Source: DASRSS01 sp035765515
Lineage (GTDB): Bacteria; Actinomycetota; Actinomycetes; Mycobacteriales; Jatrophihabitantaceae
Assembly: GCA_035765515.1 (NCBI GenBank)
Contig: DASTXN010000013.1
Location: 6,397-70,396 of the forward strand
Length of the DNA: 64,000 nt
Direction: 5' to 3'
The position numbers and the translations under genes were made by a program. Below the pieces are notes generated by a model. It was not told the DNA's origin. It ran no database searches and saw only the letters and a list, made by a program, of their open reading frames with translations. Positions 15,143 to 24,600 of this stretch are shown here, piece by piece; position 1 is the first letter of the stretch, and every line of letters starts with the position of its first letter.

Positions 15143-16378
15143 ATGGGCGCAGACGCCGCGGCCGTCAGCGCCGCGGTTGCCGAGGCGCACCGTCGCGAGT
15201 GGGCGTTCGCGCTCGCCGCGACGGTGCGCGTCACCCGCGACCTCGACCTGGCCGAGGAGTGCGTGCAGGACGCGTACGCGCGGGCGTTGACGTCGTGGCG
15301 CGAGGGCATTCCCGACCGGCCGGGTGCGTGGCTGACGACGACCGCACGTCGCCGGGCATTGGACCAGATGCGGCGCGACGTGCTGTTCCGCCGGGCGATG
15401 CCCGAACTCGTCGTGGACGATGTCGAGGCCGCTCCGGACCCGGTCGACCAGTTCCCCGATGACCGGCTGCGGCTGATCTGCACCTGCTGCCACCCTGCGC
15501 TGAGCCGGGACACGCAGGTCGCGCTCACGCTGCGGCTGGTGTGCGGCCTGTCGACGGCGGACGTCGCCCGTGCGTTCCTCGTCAGCGAAGCCACCATGGC
15601 CGCGCGGATCACCCGGGCGAAGAAGAAGATCGCGACGGCGCGCATCCCGTATCGGGTGCCGTCCGCGGACGATCTCGCGGCTCGGGTGGAGTCGGTGCTG
15701 GCGGTCGTGTACCTGATCTTCAGCACCGGGCACACGGCACCGCGCGGGGCCGAGCTCGTCCGCGCCGAGCTGGTCGAGCGCGCGCTAGACCTGGGCCGGA
15801 TGCTTCGCGCCCTGTTGCCCGCGAACGCCGATGTTGCCGGTCTGCTCGCGTTGCTGCTGCTGACCGACGCGCGGCGGGAGACCCGCCTCGACGCGTCGGG
15901 TGCGCTGGCGCTGCTGCGCGATCAGGACCGAACGTCCTGGGACCGGACGGCGATCGGCGATGGGATCGCGCTCGTCCGCGAGGCGCTGCGCGCACGTCCG
16001 GCCGGCCGGTATGCGCTACAGGCAGCGATCGCGGCCGTGCACGCAGCCGCGCCCAGCTGGGACGAGACAGATTGGCACGAGATCGTCGGCCTGTACGACG
16101 TGTTGCTGCAACGCTGGCCGTCGCCCGTGGTCGCGCTGAACCGGGCGGTCGCCGTCGGCTTCGCGCACGGACCGGAGCAGGGGCTGGCCGCGCTCGACGC
16201 GCTGTCCGCCGAACCGCACCTGGCCGGCTACGGCTACCTCGCGGCGGCGCGCGCGGACTTCCTGCGCCGCCTCGACCGGCCCGCTGATGCCCGGCTGGCA
16301 TACAGCGAGGCGCTGCTGCTGACCGAGAACGAGGTCGAGCGACGGTTCCTGCAGCAGCGGCTGGCCGAACTGGATTGA
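15143..16378 (+). CDS. ECF42-family RNA polymerase sigma factor with C-terminal helical domain
   Basis: An extracytoplasmic-function sigma factor of 411 residues. Region 2 (about 20-85) contains AEECVQDAYARAL and the DNA-melting helix. Region 4 (about 125-175) contains DVARAFLVSEATMAARITRAK, the HTH that reads the -35 box. Residues about 180-411 form the long helical, TPR-like extension of ECF42, beginning with VESVLAVVYLIFSTGH; in studied members this extension is needed for activity and replaces an anti-sigma factor. No anti-sigma gene lies nearby, as expected for the group. The upstream DGPF gene and a TGTCGA promoter complete the usual arrangement. Confidence 0.92.
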   Translation: MGADAAAVSAAVAEAHRREWAFALAATVRVTRDLDLAEECVQDAYARALTSWREGIPDRPGAWLTTTARRRALDQMRRDVLFRRAMPELVVDDVEAAPDPVDQFPDDRLRLICTCCHPALSRDTQVALTLRLVCGLSTADVARAFLVSEATMAARITRAKKKIATARIPYRVPSADDLAARVESVLAVVYLIFSTGHTAPRGAELVRAELVERALDLGRMLRALLPANADVAGLLALLLLTDARRETRLDASGALALLRDQDRTSWDRTAIGDGIALVREALRARPAGRYALQAAIAAVHAAAPSWDETDWHEIVGLYDVLLQRWPSPVVALNRAVAVGFAHGPEQGLAALDALSAEPHLAGYGYLAAARADFLRRLDRPADARLAYSEALLLTENEVERRFLQQRLAELD

Positions 16379-16397
16379 CCTGCTCGGGCGCCCGCCG

Positions 16398-17570
16398 TCA
16401 GCGGAACGCGTCGAGGCCGGTGAGCTGCGAACCGAGCACCAGGGTGTGCACCTCGTGCGTGCCCTCGTACGTGTAGACCGTCTCCAGGTTCACCGCGTGG
16501 CGCAGCACCGGGTACTCGGTGGTGATGCCGCTGCCGCCGAGGATCGAGCGGGCCTCGCGGCAGATCTCCAGCGCGCCGCGCACGTTGGCGAACTTGCCGA
16601 AGCTGATCTGGTGCGGCTTGATCTTGCCGGCGTCCTTGAGCTCGCCCAGCCGCCGCGCGGTGAGCTGCAGCTGTTGCAGCTGGACGGCCATCTCGGCGAG
16701 CTTGCGCTGGGTGAGCTGGAAGCCGGCGATGGGCTTGCCGAATTGGGTCCGGCTGCCGGCGTAGTCCAGGGTGGCTGCGAGCGCGTCGCGCGCCGAACCG
16801 GTGACCCCCCAGATGATGCCGAAGCGCGCCTCGGTCAGGCAGGACAGCGGCCCGCGCAGGCCGCGCGCCTCGGGGAGCATCGAGGAGGCGGGCACGCGGA
16901 CGTCGTCGAGGATCAACTCGCTGGTGACCGACGCTCGCAGCGAGATCTTGTGGTGGACGTCCTGGGTCGAGAACCCGGGCATGCCCTTCTCGACGAGGAA
17001 GCCGCGGACGCCTTCGTCGGTGCGTGCCCACACGACGGCGACGTCCGAGATGGAGCCGTTCGTGATCCACATCTTGTTGCCGTTGATAACCCAATCGTCG
17101 CCGTCCCGACGGGCGTTCGTGCGCATCGATCCCGGGTCGGAACCCGAGTCGGGCTCGGTCAGGCCGAAGCAACCGATCAGATTGCCCTTGGCCATCTCGG
17201 GCAGCCAGCGCTGCTTCTGCTCCTCGCTGCCGAAGGCGTAGATCGCGTACATCGCCAGCGAGCCCTGCACGCTGACCAGCGAGCGCAGCCCGGAGTCGAC
17301 CGCCTCGATCTCGGCGCCGACCAGGCCGTACTGCGAGGGCCGGGCACCCTGGCAGCCGTAGCCGTGCAGATGCATGCCGAGGACTCCGAGTGCGCCGAAC
17401 TCCTGAGCGAGCTCGCGAGCGGGCAGGGTGCCGTCCTCGAACCACTGTCGGATGTTCGGGCGCAGGCGGTCGTCGGCGAACTTGCGGACGGTGTCGCGCA
17501 GCAGGCGGTCCTCGTCGGACAGGTCGTCGTCGAGGTCCAACAGGTCCAGGCGGTCAAGCGCATCGCTCAT
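16398..17570 (-). CDS. gcdH: Acyl-CoA dehydrogenase, glutaryl-CoA dehydrogenase type
   Basis: An FAD-dependent acyl-CoA dehydrogenase of 390 residues. The closest recognisable type is glutaryl-CoA dehydrogenase, which oxidises and decarboxylates glutaryl-CoA to crotonyl-CoA, the substrate of Ccr. Seen: SVQGSLAMYAIYAFGSEEQK, the FAD motif CFGLTEPDSGSDPG, RTQFGKPIAGFQ, and the catalytic base in VYTYEGTHEVH (Glu). The N-terminal leader is Asp/Leu rich. Start ATG at 17570; the MarR gene starts 53 bp away on the other strand and may regulate it. The gene is convergent with the sigma factor, the two stops about 20 nt apart with CGGGCGCCCG between them. Substrate is inferred. Confidence 0.85.
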   Translation of the reverse strand: MSDALDRLDLLDLDDDLSDEDRLLRDTVRKFADDRLRPNIRQWFEDGTLPARELAQEFGALGVLGMHLHGYGCQGARPSQYGLVGAEIEAVDSGLRSLVSVQGSLAMYAIYAFGSEEQKQRWLPEMAKGNLIGCFGLTEPDSGSDPGSMRTNARRDGDDWVINGNKMWITNGSISDVAVVWARTDEGVRGFLVEKGMPGFSTQDVHHKISLRASVTSELILDDVRVPASSMLPEARGLRGPLSCLTEARFGIIWGVTGSARDALAATLDYAGSRTQFGKPIAGFQLTQRKLAEMAVQLQQLQLTARRLGELKDAGKIKPHQISFGKFANVRGALEICREARSILGGSGITTEYPVLRHAVNLETVYTYEGTHEVHTLVLGSQLTGLDAFR

Positions 17571-17623
17571 GCGCGCGACATTACGCGCGGCGCGGACGCT
17601 GTGTAGCCGATACCCTTCGGTGC

Positions 17624-18148
17624 GTGACGCGAGTACCGCCGCTGCAGTTCGACCCGATCGCGCGCGCGGCGCAACTGTGGGAGGCGCACTGGCCCGGCGA
17701 GCCGCCGGAGGTCTACGCCTCGATGCGGGCGGTCACGTCGATCATGCGCGCGCACCAGATCCTGCTCGCGCGGCTGGACGCCATGCTGCGTCCGTACGGG
17801 ATCACGTTCTCGCGTTACGAGGCGCTGGTGCTGCTGACGCACTCGCAGCGCGGCGCGCTCTCGCTGTCGAAGATCGGTGAGCGGTTGCAGGTGCACGCGA
17901 CATCCGTGACGAACGTGATTGACCGGCTGGAGGCGGCCGGACTGGTGCGCCGCGAGCCGAACCCGCAGGACGGCCGGGGCGTGCTCGCGGTGATCACCGA
18001 CGAGGGGCGTTCGGTCGCCGCGAAGGCCACTGCGGAGCTGAACGCCGCCCGGTTCGCGCTGGGCGCGCTGGACGAGCCGCAACTGGGCGTGCTGTTCGAC
18101 GTGCTGCGCTCGCTGCGGATCGACGCCGAGGACTTCGCGTCCGACTGA
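17624..18148 (+). CDS. MarR-family transcriptional regulator
   Basis: A 174-residue winged-helix repressor. After an N-terminal dimerisation helix, GITFSRYEALVLL leads into the HTH (LSLSKIGERLQVHATSVTNV), then the wing with REPNPQDGRGVLAVIT and the C-terminal dimerisation helices. GTG at 17624 is chosen because it begins the conserved domain after a short leader. It is divergent from the glutaryl-CoA-type dehydrogenase with 53 bp between starts, the classical layout for a MarR that controls its neighbour; the ligand could be an acyl- or aryl-CoA. I see no clear palindrome in the 53 bp. Confidence 0.9.
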   Translation: MTRVPPLQFDPIARAAQLWEAHWPGEPPEVYASMRAVTSIMRAHQILLARLDAMLRPYGITFSRYEALVLLTHSQRGALSLSKIGERLQVHATSVTNVIDRLEAAGLVRREPNPQDGRGVLAVITDEGRSVAAKATAELNAARFALGALDEPQLGVLFDVLRSLRIDAEDFASD

Positions 18149-18439
18149 GTGTGTGGCGACGCTGCGCCGGCGACACGCCGTTGTAGCTGGAGCCCCAGCG
18201 CCACGCACTCACCGCGACACGCTAGTCGGCGACGCCTCGGTGTACGGCACCCTGCGCCGGCCCGGGCGCTGTCGGTGCGGCGCCCGCCGCGACGCCCGCC
18301 GCGACGCCCGAGGCGCCGGCCTCGGCAACGCCGCCGTCCGCCTCGCCCGACGCGGCAACGCCCACCTCCGCGCCCCCGGACACGTCCGCGTCCAAGGCAG
18401 CGCCCGACCGGCACCACCACACCTCGGGTACGCGCTGAC
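18149..18439. other. Non-coding or decayed stretch with low-complexity sequence
   Basis: About 290 bp between the MarR stop and the sortase-like stop. From about 18232 to 18438 one plus-strand frame reads as an Ala/Pro/Thr/Ser-rich tail (ATPAATPEAPASATPPSASP) ending at TGA, but has no usable start codon and is cut off upstream by TAG. It may be the remnant of a secreted protein's tail or simply repetitive GC-rich DNA. I annotate no gene here. Confidence 0.4.
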
Positions 18440-19171
18440 TCAAGCGGGGGCGGCGACGGCGCGGACCAGCGTGGCGTACGCGATCACGTTGACGTCCACG
18501 TCGACGCCGTCGCGCACTCCGCAGGTGATCAGCACGATGCGGCCGGGCGTGCGCTCGTTCATCACCGAGTGCACGTCCGCCGCGCGTTCCTTGCTGACGG
18601 CGAAGGCCCGCGTCACGCGATACGTGAGCCGCCCGTTCGGGGTCCGCAGCGTGATCGTGTAGCCGTCGAGGTTCGTGACCGGATAGATGGGCACGCCGTT
18701 CTCGTGGTGCGGGTGCCGCAGCCGTACCTGGCGCATCGCGAGCTCGGACATCGGGTTCAGCACCTCGTTCGGGTCCTCCGCCCAGGCATGGCCGAGCACG
18801 TAGCTCGTGCCGCGCGACGGGTTGCCGGGCGCGACGCCGAAATCCTTCTTGACCCAGCAGACCGTGTGGTGCTGCTCGCCCGGTGGGTCCAGCGGTCGTA
18901 CGTACGGCATCGGGCAGACGTGCGCCGCGATGCGGAACTTCGGGCCGGCCATCACGAACGCGGTCGGCGTGGCCGGTGCGACCGCGTCGAGCCGCGGAGC
19001 CGGCGGTGGCGTGCTGGCGACGTGAACCGGCGCAGCACTCGTCGGTGCAGCCGCCGGCTGGTGGGCCGCCGCGGGAGGAGCGTGCCCCGGTCGCAGCGCG
19101 AGCGCAGTGAGCACCGCCGCGACCGCGACGGCGCACGTCGTCGCAGTCACCTGCCAGCCGCGTCGCCTCAT
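18440..19171 (-). CDS. Sortase-like membrane-anchored transpeptidase
   Basis: A 243-residue protein with a short cytoplasmic basic start, one transmembrane segment (about 8-26, TATTCAVAVAAVLTALAL) and a Pro/Ala-rich linker to about 65. The extracytoplasmic domain resembles class E/F sortases: the catalytic His in SYVLGHAWAED and the catalytic Cys in VLITCGVRDG, followed by the terminal strand VNVIAYATLV. Cell-wall anchoring of LPxTG-like proteins or pilins is the family role; no sorting-signal substrate is adjacent. ATG at 19171 sets the basic residues directly before the membrane segment. Extra Cys residues (AHVCPMPY, HTVCWVKK) could form a disulphide. Confidence 0.75.
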   Translation of the reverse strand: MRRRGWQVTATTCAVAVAAVLTALALRPGHAPPAAAHQPAAAPTSAAPVHVASTPPPAPRLDAVAPATPTAFVMAGPKFRIAAHVCPMPYVRPLDPPGEQHHTVCWVKKDFGVAPGNPSRGTSYVLGHAWAEDPNEVLNPMSELAMRQVRLRHPHHENGVPIYPVTNLDGYTITLRTPNGRLTYRVTRAFAVSKERAADVHSVMNERTPGRIVLITCGVRDGVDVDVNVIAYATLVRAVAAPA

Positions 19172-19242
19172 CGCCTGCCAGGATAGGCGCGCTCCCCGCG
19201 GCCCGACGGTGCGGCGAGGGCGCCTGATCAAGGAGGCCAGCC

Positions 19243-19797
19243 ATGTGGCACGACATGTTCGCCCAGGAGATCCCGTTCGACGAGAAGCTGATCCGGACGG
19301 TCGCCATCTACGCGCTCGTCGCGGTATTGCTGCGCGCGACCGGAAAGCGCGGGTTGTCCGGACTGAACAGCCTGGACGTCGTGGTCATGTTCCTGCTGTC
19401 CAACGTCGTGCAGAACGCCATCATCGGGCCGGACAACAGCATCACCGGCGGCATCATCGGCGCCGTGACCCTCGTGGTGGTGAACTCCGTCGTGAACCGC
19501 GCCGCGCTGCGCAGTGACCGGTTCTCGAGGATCTTCGACGGCCGTGATACCCCGGTGATCGTGAACGGCAGGGTCGATGAACGCGCCGTCCGCCGGCTCG
19601 GGCTGCGCCGGCACGACCTGGATCACGCGGTGCGGCTGCAGAACGGCGACGACCTGCGCCAGGTTGAGTCGGGCGTCTTCGATCCCGGCGGTCAGCTGAT
19701 CTTGAGCCTGAAGGAATCCGCGCAGGGGGCCACCAAGCGCGACGTCGAGGAACTGCGGGCCCAGCTGAACCGCATCGAGCAGCTGTTGGGCAGATAG
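19243..19797 (+). CDS. DUF421 (YetF-type) membrane protein
   Basis: A 184-residue protein with three hydrophobic segments in the first 85 residues (TVAIYALVAVLLRATG, LDVVVMFLLSNVVQNAI, GGIIGAVTLVVVNSVVN), then the soluble DUF421 domain with TPVIVNGRVDERAVRRLGL and a C-terminal coiled helix. Members are found widely in bacteria; their function is unknown, with roles in spore or stress lipid phenotypes proposed for some. AAGGAGG lies 6 nt before ATG. It is divergent from the sortase-like gene with 71 bp between starts. The perfect palindrome TAGGACGTCCTA starts immediately after its stop codon and precedes the mutase gene. Confidence 0.88.
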   Translation: MWHDMFAQEIPFDEKLIRTVAIYALVAVLLRATGKRGLSGLNSLDVVVMFLLSNVVQNAIIGPDNSITGGIIGAVTLVVVNSVVNRAALRSDRFSRIFDGRDTPVIVNGRVDERAVRRLGLRRHDLDHAVRLQNGDDLRQVESGVFDPGGQLILSLKESAQGATKRDVEELRAQLNRIEQLLGR

Positions 19798-19809
19798 TAG
19801 GACGTCCTA
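19798..19809. promoter_or_regulatory. Perfect palindrome TAGGACGTCCTA upstream of the mutase gene
   Basis: A 12-bp perfect dyad directly after the DUF421 stop codon and 60 nt before the mutase start codon. Its symmetry and place in the only gap upstream of the mutase suggest a binding site for an acyl-CoA-responsive regulator. No regulator gene is adjacent. The role is inferred from position alone. Confidence 0.5.
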
Positions 19810-19869
19810 GTAAACTGGTCGGCGTCCCGCGCAGAATGCCGAGTACCTACTTCTCTAGGGTCGAGGATC

Positions 19870-21537
19870 ATGGACGCTGAGCAGATCGCCGCAGGCCGCG
19901 CACGCTGGCAGGAGCGGTATGACGCCGCCCGAAAGGCCGAGCGCGACTTCACCACGCTGTCCGGTGTCGAGGTCGAGCCGCTGTACGGCCCGACCGGCGC
20001 GGACGACCGGTTCGAGCGCATCGGCTGGCCGGGGGAGTACCCGTTCACGCGCGGCATCCACCCGACCGGCTACCGCGGCAAGCCGTGGACCATCCGTCAG
20101 TTCGCCGGCTTCGGGAACGCGCAGCAGACGAACGAGCGCTACAAGATGATCCTGGCCGAAGGCGGCGGCGGGCTGTCCGTCGCGTTCGACATGCCGACGC
20201 TGATGGGACGCGACTCGGACGACGCCCGCGCCCTCGGCGAGGTCGGGCACTGCGGCGTCGCGATCGACTCCGCCGCGGACATGCAGGTGCTCTTCGACGG
20301 TATCGACCTGGCTGCGACGACGACCTCGATGACGATCAGTGGACCGGCAGTCCCGGTGTTCTGCATGTACGTCGTCGCCGCCGAACGGCAGGGTGCGGAC
20401 ACGTCCAAGCTGAACGGCACGCTGCAGACGGACATCTTCAAGGAGTACATCGCGCAGAAGGAGTGGATCTATCCGCCGGAGCCGCACCTGAAGCTGATCG
20501 GCGACCTGATGGAGTACGTCGACGCGAACATTCCGGCGTACAAACCCCTTTCGGTGTCGGGGTATCACATCCGCGAGGCCGGTTCGACTGCTGCGCAGGA
20601 GCTGGCCTTCACGCTCGCCGACGGGTTCGGTTACGTCGAACTCGGGCTGTCCCGCGGCCTGGACATCGAGCGGTTTGCACCCGGCCTGTCGTTCTTCTTC
20701 GACGCGCACATCGACTTCTTCGAGGAGATCGCGAAGCTGCGCGCGGCGCGACGCATCTGGGCGCGCTGGATGCGTGACGTCTATGGCGCGAAGACCGATC
20801 GCGCGCAGTGGCTGCGGTTCCACACCCAGACCGCGGGCGTGTCGCTGACCGCCCAGCAGCCGGAGAACAACATCGTGCGCACCGCGATCGAGGCACTCGC
20901 CGCAGTGATGGGCGGAACCAACTCGCTGCACACCAACGCGCTCGACGAGGTGCTGGCGCTGCCGTCCGAGAAGGCGGCGCAGATCGCCTTGCGCACGCAG
21001 CAGGTGATCGCGGAGGAGACGGGCGTCCTGAACGTGGCGGACCCGCTCGGCGGCTCGTGGTACGTGGAGGCGCTGACCGACCGCCTCGAGGCCGAGGCGG
21101 AGCAGATCTTCGCGCGGATCAAGGAGCTCGGCGGCGACGGCACGATCACGTCCGGGTTGCTGCGCGGCATCGAGGAGGGCTGGTTCATCGGCGAGATCGC
21201 CGACTCCGCGTTCGCGTACCAGGTGGCGCTGGAGAAGGGCGACAAGCGCGTGGTCGGCGTCAACACATTGACCGGCGATGTCGGCGCGCCGCTGGAGATC
21301 CTGCGCGTCTCGCACGAGGTCGAGCTTGCGCAACGCGAGGTGGTGGCAGCCCGACGGGCGCAGCGCGACCAGGCTGCGGTGGACGCGGCCCTGGCCCGGA
21401 TGGTCGCGGCCGCCGAGGCGGACGAGAACACCGTCCCGCACATGCTGGACGCGGTGCGCGCCGAGGCCACGCTCGGCGAGATCTGCAACGCGTTCAAGCC
21501 GCTCTGGGGCGAGTACCGCGAACCCGCCCGCTTCTGA
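19870..21537 (+). CDS. icmA: B12-dependent acyl-CoA mutase large subunit, isobutyryl-CoA mutase-like
   Basis: A 555-residue chain that holds only the catalytic barrel; the B12-binding domain is absent and must be a separate small subunit, which is not in this window. The substrate-site residues are Phe78 (TIRQFAGFG) and Gln196 (KEYIAQKEW). These are the pair that marks isobutyryl-CoA mutase (Phe80/Gln198) rather than methylmalonyl-CoA mutase (Tyr/Arg). It would interconvert isobutyryl-CoA and n-butyryl-CoA, linking valine catabolism with the crotonyl/butyryl-CoA pool used by Ccr. GYHIREAGSTAAQELA contains the active-site His. Pivalyl- or hydroxyisobutyryl-CoA mutases are related alternatives. 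A nested-palindrome element lies 19 nt after its stop. Confidence 0.88.
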   Translation: MDAEQIAAGRARWQERYDAARKAERDFTTLSGVEVEPLYGPTGADDRFERIGWPGEYPFTRGIHPTGYRGKPWTIRQFAGFGNAQQTNERYKMILAEGGGGLSVAFDMPTLMGRDSDDARALGEVGHCGVAIDSAADMQVLFDGIDLAATTTSMTISGPAVPVFCMYVVAAERQGADTSKLNGTLQTDIFKEYIAQKEWIYPPEPHLKLIGDLMEYVDANIPAYKPLSVSGYHIREAGSTAAQELAFTLADGFGYVELGLSRGLDIERFAPGLSFFFDAHIDFFEEIAKLRAARRIWARWMRDVYGAKTDRAQWLRFHTQTAGVSLTAQQPENNIVRTAIEALAAVMGGTNSLHTNALDEVLALPSEKAAQIALRTQQVIAEETGVLNVADPLGGSWYVEALTDRLEAEAEQIFARIKELGGDGTITSGLLRGIEEGWFIGEIADSAFAYQVALEKGDKRVVGVNTLTGDVGAPLEILRVSHEVELAQREVVAARRAQRDQAAVDAALARMVAAAEADENTVPHMLDAVRAEATLGEICNAFKPLWGEYREPARF

Positions 21538-21556
21538 GCGTTACGGACAAGGCCTT

Positions 21557-21628
21557 CGCGAGTGGCGCGTTTGGGTGCCGAGTGGCGCGATATTTCGCAC
21601 CACTCGAAGGGGTAATGCGCCACTCGCG
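21557..21628. repeat. Nested-palindrome intergenic element, copy 2
   Basis: Outer arms CGCGAGTGGCGCG (21557-21569) and GCGCCACTCGCG (21617-21628); inner arms CGAGTGGCGCGA (21579-21590) and TCGCACCACTCG (21595-21606) around TATT. It sits between the convergent stops of the mutase (19 nt away) and the helicase (18 nt away). Spacer bases TTTGGGTNC and the flank GTGGGC match copy 4 beyond the arms, so it is a real family rather than chance symmetry. Confidence 0.88.
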
Positions 21629-21646
21629 TGGGCAGTTGACACCTGG

Positions 21647-24600
21647 TCAGGGTGCGATCGCGTCGATGGCGCGGTAGATGCGCTGCTCGCTCACCGGACG
21701 CGCCGTCCCCAGCTGCTGCGCCCACAGGCTGACCCGCAGCTCCTCGATCAGCCAGCCGATGTCGGTCACGTCCGGAGCGGCGGCGCGGCTGGCCGGTAGC
21801 GCGGCGCGGAGCTCGGTGTAGGCCTGCGTGACAGCGGCGATGCGCTGCATGCGACCGCGGTCCACGTCCACATCGCGCGGGAGCAGTTCTAGCCGCCGAC
21901 CTATCGCGCTGATGTAGCGCGCCAGGTCGCGCAGCCGCGCAGCTCCGGTCGCGGCGACGAAACCGGCGGGCAGCAGCCGCTGCAACTGCTCGCGGATGTC
22001 CTCGACCGCGTGCGCCTGAGCGGGACTCGGCCTCGCCGGCAACGCGCGCCGGACGTCGTGCGCGGCAGCGAGCACGCGCTCGACCAGGGCGGTGACCGCG
22101 AGCGTCCTGGGCACGATGTCCGCGGCGACCGCTGCGCGCCTGGCGGCGAACTCGGTGCGCGTCCAGGGGAGCGCCTCGCCGACGATCGCGTCGACCGCGG
22201 CGTCGGCGCAGTCGTCCAGCAGAGGTGTGAGGCCCCCATCCGGATTGCTGCTCAGCAGCAGCCGGGCCCGCGTCGCCAGCGAGCGCTCAACGGCCTTCAC
22301 CGGCGACGGCGTGGTGAGCCGCAGCAGGCGCCGCACACCGAGCGGCATCGCTGCGGCCTGCTCGGACGCGGTGGCGAATACCCGGACGGCCGCGGTCGCG
22401 CCCTCGTCGACCAGCGCCGGGTAGCCGCGGACCACGTGCTCGGCGTGTGTGCGTTCGACCTCGCGGGGCAACGTGTCGAGGTCGTCCGGCCAGTCGCGCA
22501 GGCCGGTGCGTTCCAGCTCGCCGGCCACCGCTGCGGCGACGGCGGCGCGCACGGGTGCGGCGAGCTCCTCGCGCAGCGCGGCCAGGTCCTTGCCGCGCGC
22601 GATCACCTCGCCGGACGCGTCCTCGACCGAGAAGGTCATGCGCAGGTGGGCGGGCAGCTTGTCCAGGTCGAACGCGTCCAGTGGCACGAGCACGCCGGTG
22701 CGCCGGTGCAGCTCGCGCTGCAGCCCGTCCAAAAGGGGTTCCTGGCCGGGGTCCAGCGCGGTCAGCACGGCGCGCGCGGTATCGGGGATCGGGACGAACG
22801 AGCGGCGCAGCTCCTTGGGCAGCGAGCGCAGCAGCGCGATCACCAGCTCCTCCCGCAGCGCCGGTACCTGCCAGCTGAACTGTTCGCCGCCGAGGCGGGC
22901 GAGCACGTCCACCGGCACGTGCACGGTCACGCCGTCGTCCTCGGTGCCGGGCTCGAAGCGGTAGCTCACCGGCAGCGTGAGATCGCCCGCCTGCCACGTA
23001 TCCGTCGCCTCGGCAGGCGTCTCGTGTGCGAGCAGGTCGTCGCGTGTCAGCGTGAGCAGGTCCGGGGTGCGGTGGCGCTGCTTCTTCCACCACGCGTCGA
23101 AGTGCCGTGCCGACACCACGTTCGCCGGAATCCGCTGATCGTAGAAGGCGAAAATCGTGTCGTCGCCGACGAGAAGGTCCCGCCTGCGAGTGCGCTCCTC
23201 GAGCGTCTCCAGCTCCTCGCGCAGCGCCCGGTTGTCGCGGAAGAAATGGTGCCGACTCATCCAGTCGCCCTCGACGAGTGCGTTCCGGATGAACAGCTCG
23301 CGCGCCTCGGCCGGCTCGACGCTCGCGTAGCCGACGCGGCGCCGCGGCACGAGCGGCAGGCCGTAGAGCGTCACCCGCTCGTACGCCATCGCGGCGCCGC
23401 GCCGGGAGTCCCAGTGCGGCTCGCTGTACGTGCGCGCCACGAGGTGTTCGGCCAGCCGCTCGACGTCCACGGGATCGATGCGCGCCGCGATGCGTCCGAA
23501 CAGCCGGCTGGTCTCGACCAGCTCGGCCACCACCACCCACCGTGGCGGCCTCGCTGATAGGGACGAGCCCGGCGCGATCACGAACCGCGAGTTGCGCGCG
23601 CCGAGGAACTGCCTGGACTCGGCCTCGCGCATGCCGATGTGGCCGAGCAGCCCGGCGAGCAGCGCGGCATGGACGCGGGACGGGTCGGCCGGTTCGTCCG
23701 CGTCGGACGACTCGACGATGTCGATGCTGCGGGCGATGGTGCGCAGCTGGCCGACCAGGTCCTGCCACTCGCGGATGCGCAGGTAGTGCAGGAACTCGTC
23801 CCGGCACAGCCGCCTGAACTGGTTGCCGGACAGATCGCGGCGCTGCGCGCGCAGGTAGTTCCAGAGGTTGAGGTACGCGAGGAAGTCCGAGTGTTCGTCG
23901 GCGAACCGCGCGTGCTTCTGCCGCGCTGCGTCCTCGTGCTCGGACGGGCGCTCGCGCGGGTCGGGGATGGTGAGCGCCGCGGCGATCACGAGCACCTCGC
24001 GCACGCAGCCTTCTCGCTGCGACTGCAGGATCATCCGGCCGATGCGCGGGTCGACCGGCAGCCGGGCCAGCCGCCGTCCGAGTTCGGTGATCTTGCCGTC
24101 GCTGTCGAACGCGCCGAGCTCCTGCAGCAGCGCCACGCCGTCGCGCACGCTGCGCCGGTCCGGCGGGTCGAGGAACGGGAAGTTCGCGACGTCACCGAGT
24201 CGGAGCGCGGCCATCTGCAGCAGCACCGCGGACAGGTTGGTACGCAGGATCTCGGGCTCGGTGAAGCGTAGCCGCGACGCGAAGTCCTGTTCGGAGTAGA
24301 GCCGGATGCAGATGCCGTTCGCGGTGCGCCCGCACCGTCCGGCGCGCTGCCCCGCGGACGCCTGCGAGATCGGCTCGATCGGCAGCCGCTGCACCTTCGT
24401 CCGCCGGCTGTACCGCGAGATGCGTGCGGTTCCCGGATCGATCACGTACTTGATCCCGGGGACGGTCAGCGACGTCTCGGCGACGTTGGTGGCCAGCACG
24501 ATCCGTCTTCGCGTATGCGCGTCGAACACCCGCTGCTGCTCGGCCGTCGGCAGCCGCGCGTAGAGCGGCAGCACCTCGGTGTCGTAGAAGTCGGCTGCGC

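Noticed and set aside
16398..17570. Acyl-CoA dehydrogenase as the missing methylsuccinyl-CoA dehydrogenase
   Set aside because: Length (390) and motifs fit the glutaryl-CoA type; methylsuccinyl-CoA dehydrogenases are longer, around 550 residues.
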